A stretch of 64,000 nt of DNA from Candidatus Amarobacter glycogenicus (GCA_016719395.1 JADJZF010000002.1:310001-374000); one strand, 5' to 3'; positions 8,620 to 17,153 are shown, counted from the first letter of the stretch. The notes: a model not told the origin generated them from the sequence alone. Numbers and translations are program-made.

Positions 8620-9045
8620 CTACGCGCTCGCGCGGTCGATGGGGTATTGCGTCGCGGTCCGCCCGAGCGAAGGGTCGTCGTCCGCCCGATGGGCGAGGTA
8701 CACCTGGTAGGCCTTGAAGTGGTCCGCGAGTTCCTCGATGAGACCCCCCAACGCAGGGGATCCCTCGATCAGGCCCGGCGGGAACTGGAGGTGCAGGATC
8801 ACGGTGTCCCACTGGCGTTCGACCGAGACGATCCGCGCCGGGATGCTCGATGAATCCGACCGGAAGGTGACTTCGAGCGCCGCTCGCTCGCCCCCCTGGT
8901 CATCCCAGAAACCCCAGACCAGCGCTCCCCCCAGCGAGATGTCGCAGAGCATCGCCGCCCTCGGATTCAGGTCGTCGTCGATCCGGACATTGATCGGGAA
9001 CCATGCGGGGTAGCGCTGATGCGCTCTGCGGTCCTGCGAAACCAT
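8620..9045 (-). CDS. PilZ-domain protein (probable cyclic-di-GMP receptor)
   Basis: The product of 141 residues opens MVSQDRRAHQRYPAWFPINV, which contains the PilZ RxxxR motif, and continues with CDISLGGALVWG, the D-x-S-x-x-G motif; both are the c-di-GMP contacts of PilZ domains. A beta-barrel pattern follows (VTFRSDSSSIPARIVSVERQWDTVILHLQF). The frame is open 10 codons upstream (ATG at 9075) but the ATG at 9045 has an AGGA box 8 bp ahead and places RRxxxR near the N-terminus. The C-terminal 40 residues after the barrel (ELADHFKAYQVYLAHR) are helical and unassigned. No cyclase or diesterase is encoded nearby. Confidence 0.8.
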   Translation of the reverse strand: MVSQDRRAHQRYPAWFPINVRIDDDLNPRAAMLCDISLGGALVWGFWDDQGGERAALEVTFRSDSSSIPARIVSVERQWDTVILHLQFPPGLIEGSPALGGLIEELADHFKAYQVYLAHRADDDPSLGRTATQYPIDRASA

Positions 9046-9191
9046 CGATCGTTCCTGGCGCCGGGCCTGCGGCATCCCGGTTCACCATCGTGATTATCGA
9101 AAAGCTGGTGGTTTCCTGAAGTCCGCGACACCGTCGTGTCGGGATCGCCGCCTCAGCGCGAACCTCGGCTCTCGCGTACGATCCGGCGCGC

Positions 9192-9638
9192 ATGGACCGC
9201 AAGTTCGCCCACGGCATCGACATCATCGAAATCGACCGGATCGCCGACGTAGTCTCTCGCCACGGAGACCGCTTCCTCAACCGCGTCTACACGCCCGACG
9301 AGATCGCCCACTGCCGGGGCCGCATCCCGGAGTTGGCAGCCCGCTTCGCCGCGAAAGAGGCCGTGATGAAAGCGCTCGGCACCGGCGTCCGCGGCGTCGG
9401 CTGGCGGGATATCGAAGTCCTCCCGAACCGCCGGGGCAAGCCCCTGGTGTTTCTCTACGGCCGCGGGGCAAAGCGCGCGGAAGACATCGAAATGCGCGGG
9501 CTCGAAATCTCGATGACCCATTCGAACGAACTCGCAATGGCCTCAGTCATCGGCGAACGCGCCATGACCGAACTCGAAGACACTCCGCGCAGGGGAGAGA
9601 GCGCCCTCGCGCTTATCCGCGAAAAGGGGCTCCGATGA
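9192..9638 (+). CDS. acpS: Holo-[acyl-carrier-protein] synthase
   Basis: AcpS transfers the 4'-phosphopantetheine arm from CoA to the acyl carrier protein. The protein of 148 residues has the family motifs GIDIIEIDRI (magnesium-binding aspartate, residues 8-17), FAAKEAVMKALGTG (glutamate ligand and lysine, about 52-65) and the C-terminal LEISMTHSNELAMA. It carries a 20-residue C-terminal extension relative to the usual 120-125. Its stop overlaps the ATG of the next gene as ATGA, so it is translationally coupled to the NAD(P)HX repair gene; this acpS-nnr arrangement is common in bacteria. Confidence 0.93.
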   Translation: MDRKFAHGIDIIEIDRIADVVSRHGDRFLNRVYTPDEIAHCRGRIPELAARFAAKEAVMKALGTGVRGVGWRDIEVLPNRRGKPLVFLYGRGAKRAEDIEMRGLEISMTHSNELAMASVIGERAMTELEDTPRRGESALALIREKGLR

Positions 9639-11194
9639 AACTCGTCACCGCAGCGCAAATGCGCGAGCTCGAACAGGCGGCCGTCGCCGCCGGCAGCTCC
9701 GAAGCGCAACTCATGGAAGAAGCCGGCCTCGCCGTCGCCCAGGAAGCATGGATGCTGCTCGGCACCCTCGAAGGCCGCCGTATCGTCGTCCTCGCAGGCC
9801 CCGGCAACAACGGCGGAGATGGCCTCGTCGCTGCTCGCCACCTCTTCGATTGGGGCGCCGGCATTACCGTCTACATGCCCAAGGGCCATCGCCGCGAAGA
9901 CCGGCTTGAAGAAATTCGCAAGCGGGAGATCGTCCTCGTCGATGGTCGCGAAGACGCTGATCAGGTTGCGCTCGATGCGGCCCTCATGGGCTGCGACCTG
10001 GTCGTCGATGCGCTCCTCGGCATCGGGCAAGCGCGTCCGCTCGATCCCGGCGAGCCCATGGCCGTTGCCCTCGATAAGCTGGCCGCCGCCCGTTCGGGCT
10101 ACCAGCCGCCGAAGCTCGTCGCCGTCGACCTGCCGACCGGAGTGAACGCCGACAGCGGCGCCGTCGACGCCCACACCGTCGAGCCCGACATGACCGTCAC
10201 CTTTGGCCTGCCCAAAGTCGGGATGTACCAGGCTCCGGCCAGCGCGGTCCTCGGCAAGGTCCAGGTCATCGACATCGGCATCCCGAAGGCCGCCCAGGAA
10301 GCCGTGAAGCTCGAACTGCTGACGTCGCGCTGGGTCCGGCTAAACCTCCCGAAGCGGCCGGAAGATGCGAACAAGGGGACGTTCGGGAAAGTCCTCGTCG
10401 TCGGAGGAAGCCGGCACTACGTCGGCGCCGTCCAGTTGGCCGCGGTCGCAGCCTACCGGTCGGGGGCCGGCCTGGTAACCGTCGCCGCACCCGAGCGCGT
10501 CGCAGGCCTGGTGGCCGGCGCCGCACCGGAGGTCACCTGGCTTCCCCAGCCGGAAACCCCTTCCGGAGGCTTGCCCGGCGAGACCGCCATCGCCCTCCGG
10601 GACGAGTGGCTGCAATTCAGCGCCGCGGTCGTGGGGCCGGGGCTGGGAGACGACGCCGAGATCCGGGCGTTCATCTGGGCGTCGCTGCCTGACCTTCAGG
10701 ACGCCGCGAACGGCGTCGTCATCGACGCCGATGCGCTCAACGCCCTCGCCTCGTTGCCCGATGGGCCGGGACGCGTACCCCCGAACGCCGTCCTCACGCC
10801 CCATCCCGGGGAACTCGCCCGCCTCATGCAGACGACCGTGGCCGATGTCCAGTCGCGCCGGCTGGCGATCGCGGGCGAGGCGGCGGCGAAGTACGGCTGC
10901 ACCGTCGTGCTCAAGGGAGCCCATTCCGTCATCGCGACGGCTGACGGGCGCACGAGCCTGAGCCCCTTCGCCAATCCGCTGCTCGCCACCGCCGGCAGTG
11001 GCGACGTCCTAGCCGGGGTGATTGGCGGGTATCTCGCCCAGGGCGCGGCGCCGTTCGAGGCTGCCTGTCTGGGCGTCTATCTGCACGGCGCCACCGGCGA
11101 AGCTCTGAGCGAGGACTACGGCGCAGCCGGTCTTCTCGCATCCGAAATTGCCGGGCGCCTTCCCAAAGTCGTGAAGGATGTAGCTTCGCCCTGA
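9635..11194 (+). CDS. nnr: Bifunctional NAD(P)H-hydrate epimerase / ADP-dependent NAD(P)H-hydrate dehydratase
   Basis: The 519-residue protein joins the two repair activities for hydrated NADH and NADPH. Residues 1-215 are the NnrE epimerase (YjeF N-terminal) domain with GPGNNGGDGLVAARHL and CDLVVDALLGIGQ; residues about 235-519 are the NnrD ribokinase-like dehydratase with NKGTFGKVLVVGGSRHYVGA, VIDADALNAL, LTPHPGELARLM and the catalytic GSGDVLAGVIGGYLAQG loop. Length is normal for the fused form. It sits in an operon with acpS (overlap of 4 bp) and is followed at 19 bp by fabF. Confidence 0.94.
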   Translation: MKLVTAAQMRELEQAAVAAGSSEAQLMEEAGLAVAQEAWMLLGTLEGRRIVVLAGPGNNGGDGLVAARHLFDWGAGITVYMPKGHRREDRLEEIRKREIVLVDGREDADQVALDAALMGCDLVVDALLGIGQARPLDPGEPMAVALDKLAAARSGYQPPKLVAVDLPTGVNADSGAVDAHTVEPDMTVTFGLPKVGMYQAPASAVLGKVQVIDIGIPKAAQEAVKLELLTSRWVRLNLPKRPEDANKGTFGKVLVVGGSRHYVGAVQLAAVAAYRSGAGLVTVAAPERVAGLVAGAAPEVTWLPQPETPSGGLPGETAIALRDEWLQFSAAVVGPGLGDDAEIRAFIWASLPDLQDAANGVVIDADALNALASLPDGPGRVPPNAVLTPHPGELARLMQTTVADVQSRRLAIAGEAAAKYGCTVVLKGAHSVIATADGRTSLSPFANPLLATAGSGDVLAGVIGGYLAQGAAPFEAACLGVYLHGATGEALSEDYGAAGLLASEIAGRLPKVVKDVASP

Positions 11195-11213
11195 TGTACA
11201 CTCGGGACGAACC

Positions 11214-12479
11214 GTGAGTAGCCTCGCTTCCACTGGCCGCCGTGTCGTCGTCACCGGAATAGGGATGGTTACCGCCCTCGGACATAACGCCGCCGACAAC
11301 TGGGCAAACCTTATCGAGGGCCGCTCCGGCCTCAGGCGGATCTCGCTCTTCGACCCTGCCGGGTATGACTCTCAAGTCGCAGGCGAGGTGCCGGACTTCG
11401 ATCCATCCATATATATGGACCGGAAAGATGCGCGCCGCGCCGACCGTCTCACCCAGTTCGCGATCGTCGCTGCCGAGGCAGCGCTGAAACAGGCTCGCTA
11501 TGAGGCCGATCCCGCGGATGGCACCGATTTCGCCGTCATCGTCGGCACGGCGATAGGTGGCATCACCAGCCTGGTCGCCGAGTACGACACCCTCCTGGCC
11601 AAAGGCCCCGGCCGCGTCAGCCCCTTCCTCATGCCGATGATGCTGCCCGATATGACCTCCGGCCAGTTGAGCATTCGCCTCGGGGCGAAGGCCGTGAACT
11701 ATGCGCTCGTCAGCGCCTGCGCAAGCGGCGCCGATAGCATCGGCGAAGCGGCGAACATCATCCGCCGCGGCGATGCCGAAATCGCCGTCGCCGGAGGCAC
11801 CGAAGCGGCGATCACGCCGATCAGCGTCGCGGGCTTCGCCGCGGCCAAGGCGCTCACCACGGCCAACGACGATCCGGCTCGCGCATCCAAGCCGTTCGAT
11901 GCCCGCCGCGATGGGTTCGTCCTGGGCGAAGGCGCCGGCATACTCGTCCTCGAGTCCGAAGAGCACGCTCTCGCCCGCGGCGCGACGATACTTGGCGAAC
12001 TCGCCGGCTACGGTGCCACCAGCGATGCCTTCCACATTACTCAGCCCGATGAGCACGGCGAAGGCGCCGCCCGCGCCATGCGCAAGGCCCTCGAACAGGC
12101 CGGCCTCGCCTCGGATGACATTGACTACGTCAACGCCCACGGCACTTCCACTCCGATGAACGACAAGCTCGAAACCGTCGCGCTGAAGAAGGTCTTCGGC
12201 GAGTACGCCTACGAACTCCCCATCAGCTCGACGAAGTCCATGACCGGCCACTTGCTCGGCGCAGCCGGCGCCGTCGAGGCCGCCGTTTGCATCCTCGCCA
12301 TGCAGAACGGCATCATCCCGCCCACCGCCAACTACCAGACACCCGACCCCGACTGCGATCTCGACTACGTGCCGAACGTCGCTCGGTCCGGCTCGCTCGA
12401 AGCAGTCATGACCAACTCCCTCGGTTTCGGCGGGCATAACGCCAGCCTCGTCTTCCGAAAGTACCGGCCCCGCCAGTGA
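11214..12479 (+). CDS. fabF: Beta-ketoacyl-ACP synthase II
   Basis: FabF elongates acyl-ACP with malonyl-ACP in type II fatty-acid synthesis. The 421-residue product shows the active-site cysteine in LVSACASGADSIGEA (about residue 166), the two catalytic histidines in NAHGTSTPMND and KSMTGHLLGAAGAVEA, and the GFGGHNASLVF C-terminus. The motif before the cysteine is SACASG rather than the commoner TACASG. The start is GTG at 11214, 17 bp after the previous stop. Its stop overlaps the recJ start as GTGA. The upstream acpS would supply the active carrier protein for it. Confidence 0.94.
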   Translation: MSSLASTGRRVVVTGIGMVTALGHNAADNWANLIEGRSGLRRISLFDPAGYDSQVAGEVPDFDPSIYMDRKDARRADRLTQFAIVAAEAALKQARYEADPADGTDFAVIVGTAIGGITSLVAEYDTLLAKGPGRVSPFLMPMMLPDMTSGQLSIRLGAKAVNYALVSACASGADSIGEAANIIRRGDAEIAVAGGTEAAITPISVAGFAAAKALTTANDDPARASKPFDARRDGFVLGEGAGILVLESEEHALARGATILGELAGYGATSDAFHITQPDEHGEGAARAMRKALEQAGLASDDIDYVNAHGTSTPMNDKLETVALKKVFGEYAYELPISSTKSMTGHLLGAAGAVEAAVCILAMQNGIIPPTANYQTPDPDCDLDYVPNVARSGSLEAVMTNSLGFGGHNASLVFRKYRPRQ

Positions 12480-14239
12480 CCGCGCTCGTAGGCCTGCCGA
12501 AACCGCGTTGGCGGCTCCGGGACCCCTACGCCCATCAGAACGGCATCGCCAACTTCCCGCCCATCGTCGCAACCGTGCTCGCTGCCCGCGGCATCACCAC
12601 TCGCGCCCAGGCCGACCTGTTCTACAAGCCCCATCTCGCCCCGGATTACGACCCGCTCGAACTGCCCGGGATGCACGAGGCCATCACCCGCGTCCGCCAG
12701 GCAATCGAAGGAAACGAGACCATCGCTCTCTACGGCGACTTCGATGTCGACGGTGTCACCTCCGTCGCCGTCCTCTATGAGGGGCTGAAACCGCTCGGCG
12801 CGGATTGCATCAACTACATCCCGGACCGCTTCGCCGAAGGCTACGGCCTGAACCTCGGCGCCGTGAAGAAGCTGCGGGAGATGGGCGCGGACCTCCTCGT
12901 CACTGCCGACTGCGGCATCTCTTCGGTCATCGAAGTCGCTTACGCGAACCAACTCGGCCTCGACGTCATCATCCTCGACCACCACACCGTCCCGGATGAG
13001 CTCCCTGCGGCGGTCGCGGCGGTCAACCCCAAACGCCCCGACTCGCCCTATCCTTTCGATGAACTGGCTGCCGTCGGCGTCGCCTACCGCTTCCTCGATG
13101 TCCTCTACGAGGCCATGCACCGTGCCTTCGATCACTCCGCATTCGTCGATCTCGCGGCGCTGGGCACCGTGGTGGATGTGGCCCCACTCTTCGATGAGAA
13201 CCGGCGAATCGTCACCGAGGGGCTCGCCCAGATGCAGAAAGGCCTGCGCTGGGGCCTCGATGCCCTCGCGAAAGTCTCCGGGACGGCGCCCGAGCGCTTC
13301 AACGCCGAGACCCTCGGGTTCGCCATCGGGCCGCGCATGAACGCCGCCGGCCGTCTCGCGCACGCGAACATCGCCCTCGACCTGATGCTCGCAAGAGATC
13401 CGCTGACCGCCCGCAACCTCGCCGAACAGCTCGATCACCTGAACCGGCAGCGGCAGGCCCAGACCGAAGAAGCCTTCGCCCTTGCCGAAGAGAAGCTCGG
13501 CACATCCGATGACCCCCTCATCATGGTTTGGGCCGAGGGCCTGAGCCCCGGTATCGTCGGCCTGGTCGCCTCGCGCCTTGCGGAGCGCCGCAACCGCCCT
13601 GCCATCGTGCTATCGAAAGGCCCGGAAGAGAGCCGGGCAAGCGCCCGCAGCGTCCCCGGCTTCGACATCGTCTCCGCCATCCGTAAGGAGAAGCACTTGC
13701 TCGAACGCCACGGAGGCCACCGTGCCGCTGCCGGCTTCACCGTCCGCAACGAACACCTCGAAACCCTCCGCGACCGGCTGATCAACACTGCCTCCGAACA
13801 GCTCGGCTGGGAGCCCGCACGCCGGCTCATCGAAGTCGACGCAGAGGCTCGCCTCGCCGGCCTCACCGGCACCGAAGTGAAGGGCCTCATGCGCTTCGAG
13901 CCCTGCGGCCAGGGAAACCGCAAGCCCGTCCTCCTCGCGCGCGGCGTCCAGTTGAAGGACGCAAAGCCCGTCGGCTCGGCCCAGGACCACCTCCGCCTCA
14001 TGGTCAAAGACGGCCCCATCACCTGGCGCGGCATCGCCTTCCGCCAGGCCGAGGCCGAGCTCGACGGCCAGGTCGACGTCGTCTTCTCGCTCCAACGCGA
14101 CTGGCGCGGCGACGGCGTCGAACTCGAAGTGCTGGACATCGCCCCGCTTTCGAACAGCGCCCCCTCGAATCCTCGTAACGACACGCTCTCCGTCCTGCGC
14201 ACCTCGAATCCGCATTTGTTAAACAACTTTTGCGCTTGA
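12476..14239 (+). CDS. recJ: Single-stranded-DNA-specific exonuclease RecJ, with a repeat-derived C-terminal tail
   Basis: RecJ degrades single-stranded DNA 5' to 3' in RecF-pathway recombination and mismatch repair. The DHH-family motifs are visible: LYGDFDVDGVTSV (about 82-94), TADCGIS, the DHHT motif in IILDHHTVPDELP, RMNAAGRLAHAN and the DHHA1 GGHRAAAGF; the OB-like C-terminal region ends VELEVLDIAPL, the usual end of the protein. The last 28 residues (SNSAPSNPRNDTLS, then VLRTSNPHLLNNFCA) are encoded by the 174-bp repeat that starts at 14159 and recurs at 16813, so this tail is probably not native. The start is GTG, coupled to fabF. Confidence 0.93.
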   Translation: MTALVGLPKPRWRLRDPYAHQNGIANFPPIVATVLAARGITTRAQADLFYKPHLAPDYDPLELPGMHEAITRVRQAIEGNETIALYGDFDVDGVTSVAVLYEGLKPLGADCINYIPDRFAEGYGLNLGAVKKLREMGADLLVTADCGISSVIEVAYANQLGLDVIILDHHTVPDELPAAVAAVNPKRPDSPYPFDELAAVGVAYRFLDVLYEAMHRAFDHSAFVDLAALGTVVDVAPLFDENRRIVTEGLAQMQKGLRWGLDALAKVSGTAPERFNAETLGFAIGPRMNAAGRLAHANIALDLMLARDPLTARNLAEQLDHLNRQRQAQTEEAFALAEEKLGTSDDPLIMVWAEGLSPGIVGLVASRLAERRNRPAIVLSKGPEESRASARSVPGFDIVSAIRKEKHLLERHGGHRAAAGFTVRNEHLETLRDRLINTASEQLGWEPARRLIEVDAEARLAGLTGTEVKGLMRFEPCGQGNRKPVLLARGVQLKDAKPVGSAQDHLRLMVKDGPITWRGIAFRQAEAELDGQVDVVFSLQRDWRGDGVELEVLDIAPLSNSAPSNPRNDTLSVLRTSNPHLLNNFCA

Positions 14240-14332
14240 AACGTTGGGACGGACAGGACTACCCTGCCCCGGGAGACGCTGGTGTCTCCCCACGGGAGCG
14301 GGAGAGCGAAGGAGGATGAGCGATGGCGATGG
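14159..14332 (+). repeat. Leader repeat, copy A (174 bp), covering the recJ 3' end and the HTH1 ribosome-binding site
   Basis: Aligned without gaps to 16813-16986 it differs at only 3 of 174 positions. Identity starts at the end of the conserved recJ coding part and stops ten bases into the HTH1 gene. It contains the recJ stop, a 10-bp direct repeat (CCTCGAATCC near 14163 and 14207), a TTGTTaAACAA dyad at 14217-14227, a hairpin with arms GGGAGAC 14271-14277 and GTCTCCC 14284-14290, a competing pairing of CTCCC 14286-14290 with GGGAG 14294-14298, and the strong AAGGAGGA box before ATG 14323. It may carry the promoter and 5' leader of the HTH genes. Confidence 0.9.
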
Positions 14333-14523
14333 AAGGAAGGGACGACCTGACGGCCCGCGAACGCGAGGTGCTGGAACTAATCAAGCGACGATGGCGCAAC
14401 AAGGAAATTGCGCGGCACTTCGTAATCGAGGAGAGCACCGTGGAGACCCACGTCCACAACGCCCTCGGGAAGCTCGGCTATCGGACGCGCCAGGAACTTT
14501 GGAATGACTTGAAACTCGGTTAA
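14323..14523 (+). CDS. Stand-alone LuxR-type helix-turn-helix protein HTH1
   Basis: The 66-residue product is nothing but a GerE/LuxR DNA-binding domain: MAMEGRDDLTAREREVLELI opens it, RWRNKEIARHFVIEESTVETH is the helix-turn-helix with the typical NKEIA and TVETHV, and NALGKLGYRTRQELWNDLKL closes it. No receiver or ligand domain is present, so it either acts alone or pairs with another protein. The box GGAGG ends 7 bp before the ATG. It is 80 bp upstream of a long exported protein gene and is the first of three paralogues (others at 16977 and 20873). I infer that it regulates its neighbours; nothing in the sequence proves it. Confidence 0.85.
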   Translation: MAMEGRDDLTAREREVLELIKRRWRNKEIARHFVIEESTVETHVHNALGKLGYRTRQELWNDLKLG

Positions 14524-14603
14524 GTCGAATTCCGGGAAAACTATGGATTTCACAAGCTTCGCCACTCAGTAGGCTTTCTCGCATCTTCTCGAAGGAGCCG
14601 GTG

Positions 14604-16109
14604 ATGAGGCTTCAACGGATCCTGAGGTTTCGCGCGTTAGAGTTGACAGCGGCCATCGTCCTCGGATCGCTCATCGGCACTGCCGCCGCACTAACGGCAT
14701 TCGACGACGATTCGCCTCCCACCAGAGTGCTAAAGCAGGTTTCGCCGCCCATTAGCGGGCGGGCCATCAGCCTCCTGGAGGCGTGGGACTTGGGCGTGGA
14801 GGAATCGGCGACTTGGGGCGGCGTTTGGAATGCTACGGCGATCCGAAGCGTCGATGTGGGCGACCAACCCACGGCGACCTCAGGTCTGGACGGGCGCCGG
14901 TTTTCTTGGCAAATGGACTTCGTTGACGCCGAGACGCATCTCCCGCGTTGGGTCCGGATCACTGGAGGCGCCGTGACAGACGCAATAGATCCGGCCGCGG
15001 CAGCGATCGGAAAGGGCGTTCCAGCCGCGCGATTGGCGCGCCCTGAGATCGACTCAACCTACGCCGTGGCCTCCGCCGCTGCCTACCGCGACGGCCTCGC
15101 CGGTTCGCTGGGCACAAAACAAACCGGCGTGCACTTTTCGATCGGGGACAGCCCAACCGGGCCAACTACCATAGCTGTGTCTGGCACTTTTGGCGGCTCC
15201 CCAGCGCGGATCGGTGTCGATGCGTCATCCGGCGCTGTGGATTCCGCGACACGTCTGGTCGGGACGGGCGGAGGGCTACTTCTTTCGGACGATGGAGTGA
15301 GTTGGCGAGAGAGCTCCATTCACGGCAGGGTGCTTGCGGTAGCTGCCGACGAGTCAGTGCCCGGCGCGCCGGTTTACGCTGTTGCGGACTCCGGAGACAG
15401 CGTCGACATTTGGCGTTCGGACGACGGGGTGTCGCAGTGGCTTCGGGTTAGTCCGCTGCCATCCGGGCTCCGGCCCGTCACCAACGCGTTGGTGGTCTTG
15501 CCCCGGAGCGGCTCGCTAAGTGTTGTGCTTCTGTCTACTGACGGCGGAATCTTTTCCTTTGACACACTGTCCCGCGAATTAGCGACCATTCCGGCCGCGG
15601 GCAAGGTCTCGGATATCGGGTCTGACGATGGCCAACTGTTGGCCACCGTGGCGACCGAGGCTGGGCCTACTGCGCAAGTTCTTCGGCCCGACGGTTCTTG
15701 GAAGTCCTTGCCCTGGGCAGTCGGGAAGAGTCTCGCGGGCGGTCGGCCCGCCGACGCCTACACGTCGGGGGACGCCAAGTTCGGTCTGGCATCGGTGATG
15801 GGAGTCGCAAGAGAACGCGACACGATGCTCGTCTCTACACCTGGCGGGGTCTTGCGCTCGGCCGACAACGGCGAGACTTGGGAACACTCGCTCGCCCGTC
15901 CCGCTCTGCTGGCCATCGACTACGATGGAGAACGGCTCGGCGCCGTCGCGATCACTGTTGGTTCGGACGACGTCGTGTATTCCGGGGACGCGGGTATTAC
16001 TTGGCTCCGCACGGAGACACTCAGTCGGCGCGGCTACAGCGGCCTCGACGTCGTCGGGCACCGGTTTGCCATACTGCTTCAAGGAGGTTCCCAGTGGGTC
16101 GCCTACTAA
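14604..16109 (+). CDS. Exported or membrane-anchored protein with BNR/Asp-box repeats (beta-propeller-like)
   Basis: The 501-residue protein begins with a basic stretch (MRLQRILRFRALEL) and one hydrophobic segment (residues about 12-32) ending ALTAFDDDSPP, so it is exported or anchored by its N-terminus. At least three Asp-box-like repeats follow: LLLSDDGVSWRES (about 230), VLRSADNGETWEHS (about 420) and VVYSGDAGITWLRT (about 455), each of the S-x-D-x-G-x-T-W type found in sialidases, sortilin and photosystem II assembly factor Ycf48. No catalytic sialidase residues are recognised. ATG 14604 is preferred over GTG 14601 because AAGGAG lies at 14592-14597. The 3' end overlaps the next gene by 16 bp. 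Confidence 0.7.
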   Translation: MRLQRILRFRALELTAAIVLGSLIGTAAALTAFDDDSPPTRVLKQVSPPISGRAISLLEAWDLGVEESATWGGVWNATAIRSVDVGDQPTATSGLDGRRFSWQMDFVDAETHLPRWVRITGGAVTDAIDPAAAAIGKGVPAARLARPEIDSTYAVASAAAYRDGLAGSLGTKQTGVHFSIGDSPTGPTTIAVSGTFGGSPARIGVDASSGAVDSATRLVGTGGGLLLSDDGVSWRESSIHGRVLAVAADESVPGAPVYAVADSGDSVDIWRSDDGVSQWLRVSPLPSGLRPVTNALVVLPRSGSLSVVLLSTDGGIFSFDTLSRELATIPAAGKVSDIGSDDGQLLATVATEAGPTAQVLRPDGSWKSLPWAVGKSLAGGRPADAYTSGDAKFGLASVMGVARERDTMLVSTPGGVLRSADNGETWEHSLARPALLAIDYDGERLGAVAITVGSDDVVYSGDAGITWLRTETLSRRGYSGLDVVGHRFAILLQGGSQWVAY

Positions 16110-16624
16110 CTCTGGCACTAGCCGTCACTCTGGCGGCCACGTCCGCATTCGGAGCCGTGTTCTTCAGCGGCCCAGTGTCCGCCACAGGGTACTCCGCGTA
16201 TTCGACCGGCTACGCATTCGCAGCCTACACAGGCGCTTGGTCGAGTTCACAGATGGCGCCAGGTCAATTCGCCGGCCACTGGTACCACGCCTATTGGAAT
16301 CCAGTGACGGCCTGCTACAACGACCCGTCAGCGTGGTGGCCTAGTGGGACCTGGATAACCAACATGAACCCAGCCCCTTGGATAGTAGATGGCAATGGCT
16401 ATTCCTATCAATACACAGCGTTCTGGCTGTCAGATTGGGGCGATCCCCCATGCGGCGCCGGCAACTACTGGGCAGATGTTTACTTCGGGCGCTGGAAGCA
16501 GCCCCCCCAAGCCTGCGATTGCAACAACGCCACCGAATACTGCTATGTCAGCTACGACTACGTCGACAATTGCCAGGATGCCGAAGGCTGGGGCTACACG
16601 AGCGTCTCCTACACTGGCCCCTGA
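16094..16624 (+). CDS. Small secreted aromatic-rich protein of unknown function
   Basis: A GTG start at 16094 with a perfect AAGGAGG box at 16081-16087 gives 176 residues. The N-terminus VGRLLTLALAVTLAATSAFG is a classic signal peptide. The mature part is unusually rich in Trp, Tyr and Asn (for example HWYHAYWNPVTACYNDPSAWW, residues about 55-75) and has about seven cysteines towards the C-terminus (PPQACDCNNATEYCYV, DNCQDAEGW), suggesting a disulphide-stabilised extracellular domain. I do not recognise the family. It overlaps the upstream BNR protein gene by 16 bp, so the two are probably coupled and their products may work together at the cell surface. Confidence 0.7.
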   Translation: MGRLLTLALAVTLAATSAFGAVFFSGPVSATGYSAYSTGYAFAAYTGAWSSSQMAPGQFAGHWYHAYWNPVTACYNDPSAWWPSGTWITNMNPAPWIVDGNGYSYQYTAFWLSDWGDPPCGAGNYWADVYFGRWKQPPQACDCNNATEYCYVSYDYVDNCQDAEGWGYTSVSYTGP

Positions 16625-16625
16625 C

Positions 16626-16760
16626 GGCGACGGGTCCGCCACCAGCCCGACAAGAAACACCATCCGGTCAAAGCCCCATGCTCTCGATGACTTGTTCGGC
16701 GAAGGGCGGGCTTTTGCGCAGCCGCCGCCGGACGGGGCTACTCCTTTGGCATCCTCTACC
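16626..16760 (-). pseudogene. Fragment of the crp-family regulator gene (duplicate of 17384-17515)
   Basis: The reverse strand reads DRMVFLVGLVAD in this stretch, matching residues ADRMVFLVGLVADLS of the Crp/Fnr protein encoded at 17154-17837. Nucleotide similarity runs from 16626 to about 16760 with small indels and is about 80 percent by eye; there is no start, no cyclic-nucleotide domain and no helix-turn-helix. It starts two bases after the stop of the secreted protein gene. It shows that part of the crp gene was duplicated together with the leader repeat and HTH gene. The 52 bp between it and repeat copy B hold nothing recognisable. Confidence 0.8.
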
Positions 16761-16812
16761 CACCGCCCCCGCACGGGCACCCGATACTGAGTGTGAAGAC
16801 CGATGGTTAGGT

Positions 16813-16986
16813 GCCCCCTCGAATCCTCGTAACGACACGCTCTCCGTCCTGCGCACCTCGAATCCGCATTTGTTGAACAACTTGTGCGCTTGAAACGTTG
16901 GGACGGACAGGACTGCCCTGCCCCGGGAGACGCTGGTGTCTCCCCACGGGAGCGGGAGAGCGAAGGAGGATGAGCGATGGCGATGG
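16813..16986 (+). repeat. Leader repeat, copy B (174 bp) before HTH2
   Basis: Same element as 14159-14332 with three substitutions, two of them around the TTGTTgAACAA dyad (centre base and a nearby T/G) and one at the A/G of GGACT(A/G)CCCTG. The hairpin arms GGGAGAC (16925-16931) and GTCTCCC (16938-16944), the competing GGGAG and the AAGGAGGA box are unchanged. Here it is not attached to a recJ gene, although the tail reading frame ending HLLNNLCA is still open. Confidence 0.9.
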
Positions 16987-17120
16987 CACGCAAGGACGAC
17001 TTGACGCCCCTCAAACGCGAGTTGCTCGAATCGTTGGAGTCACGCCGGACGAACCAAGAGATCGCAGAAGCGCTCCGAATCGACGAACGGACCGTGGAGA
17101 CCCACGTGGCGAATGCCCTC
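16977..17120 (+). pseudogene. HTH2, truncated LuxR-type helix-turn-helix gene
   Basis: The first 48 codons are clearly LuxR-like (MAMARKDDLTPLKRELLESL, then TNQEIAEALRIDERTVETHV and ANAL). The last helix, KLGxxxRxELW in the other two copies, is missing: after ANAL the sequence becomes HGRGRSDGPSRSAHQRFEP, and the frame runs on to 17516 antisense to the crp-family gene. The junction falls between about 17120 and the crp stop at 17154. The gene keeps the full leader repeat and ribosome-binding site, so it may still be expressed as a fusion with antisense-encoded residues, but it is most likely a remnant. Confidence 0.7.
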
Positions 17121-17153
17121 CACGGGCGTGGAAGAAGCGATGGCCCCAGCCGC

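Noticed and set aside
14159..14332. Integron attC site in the leader repeat
   Set aside because: GTTAAAC matches the core GTTRRRY, but no RYYYAAC partner at the right distance is present and there is no integrase in the window.
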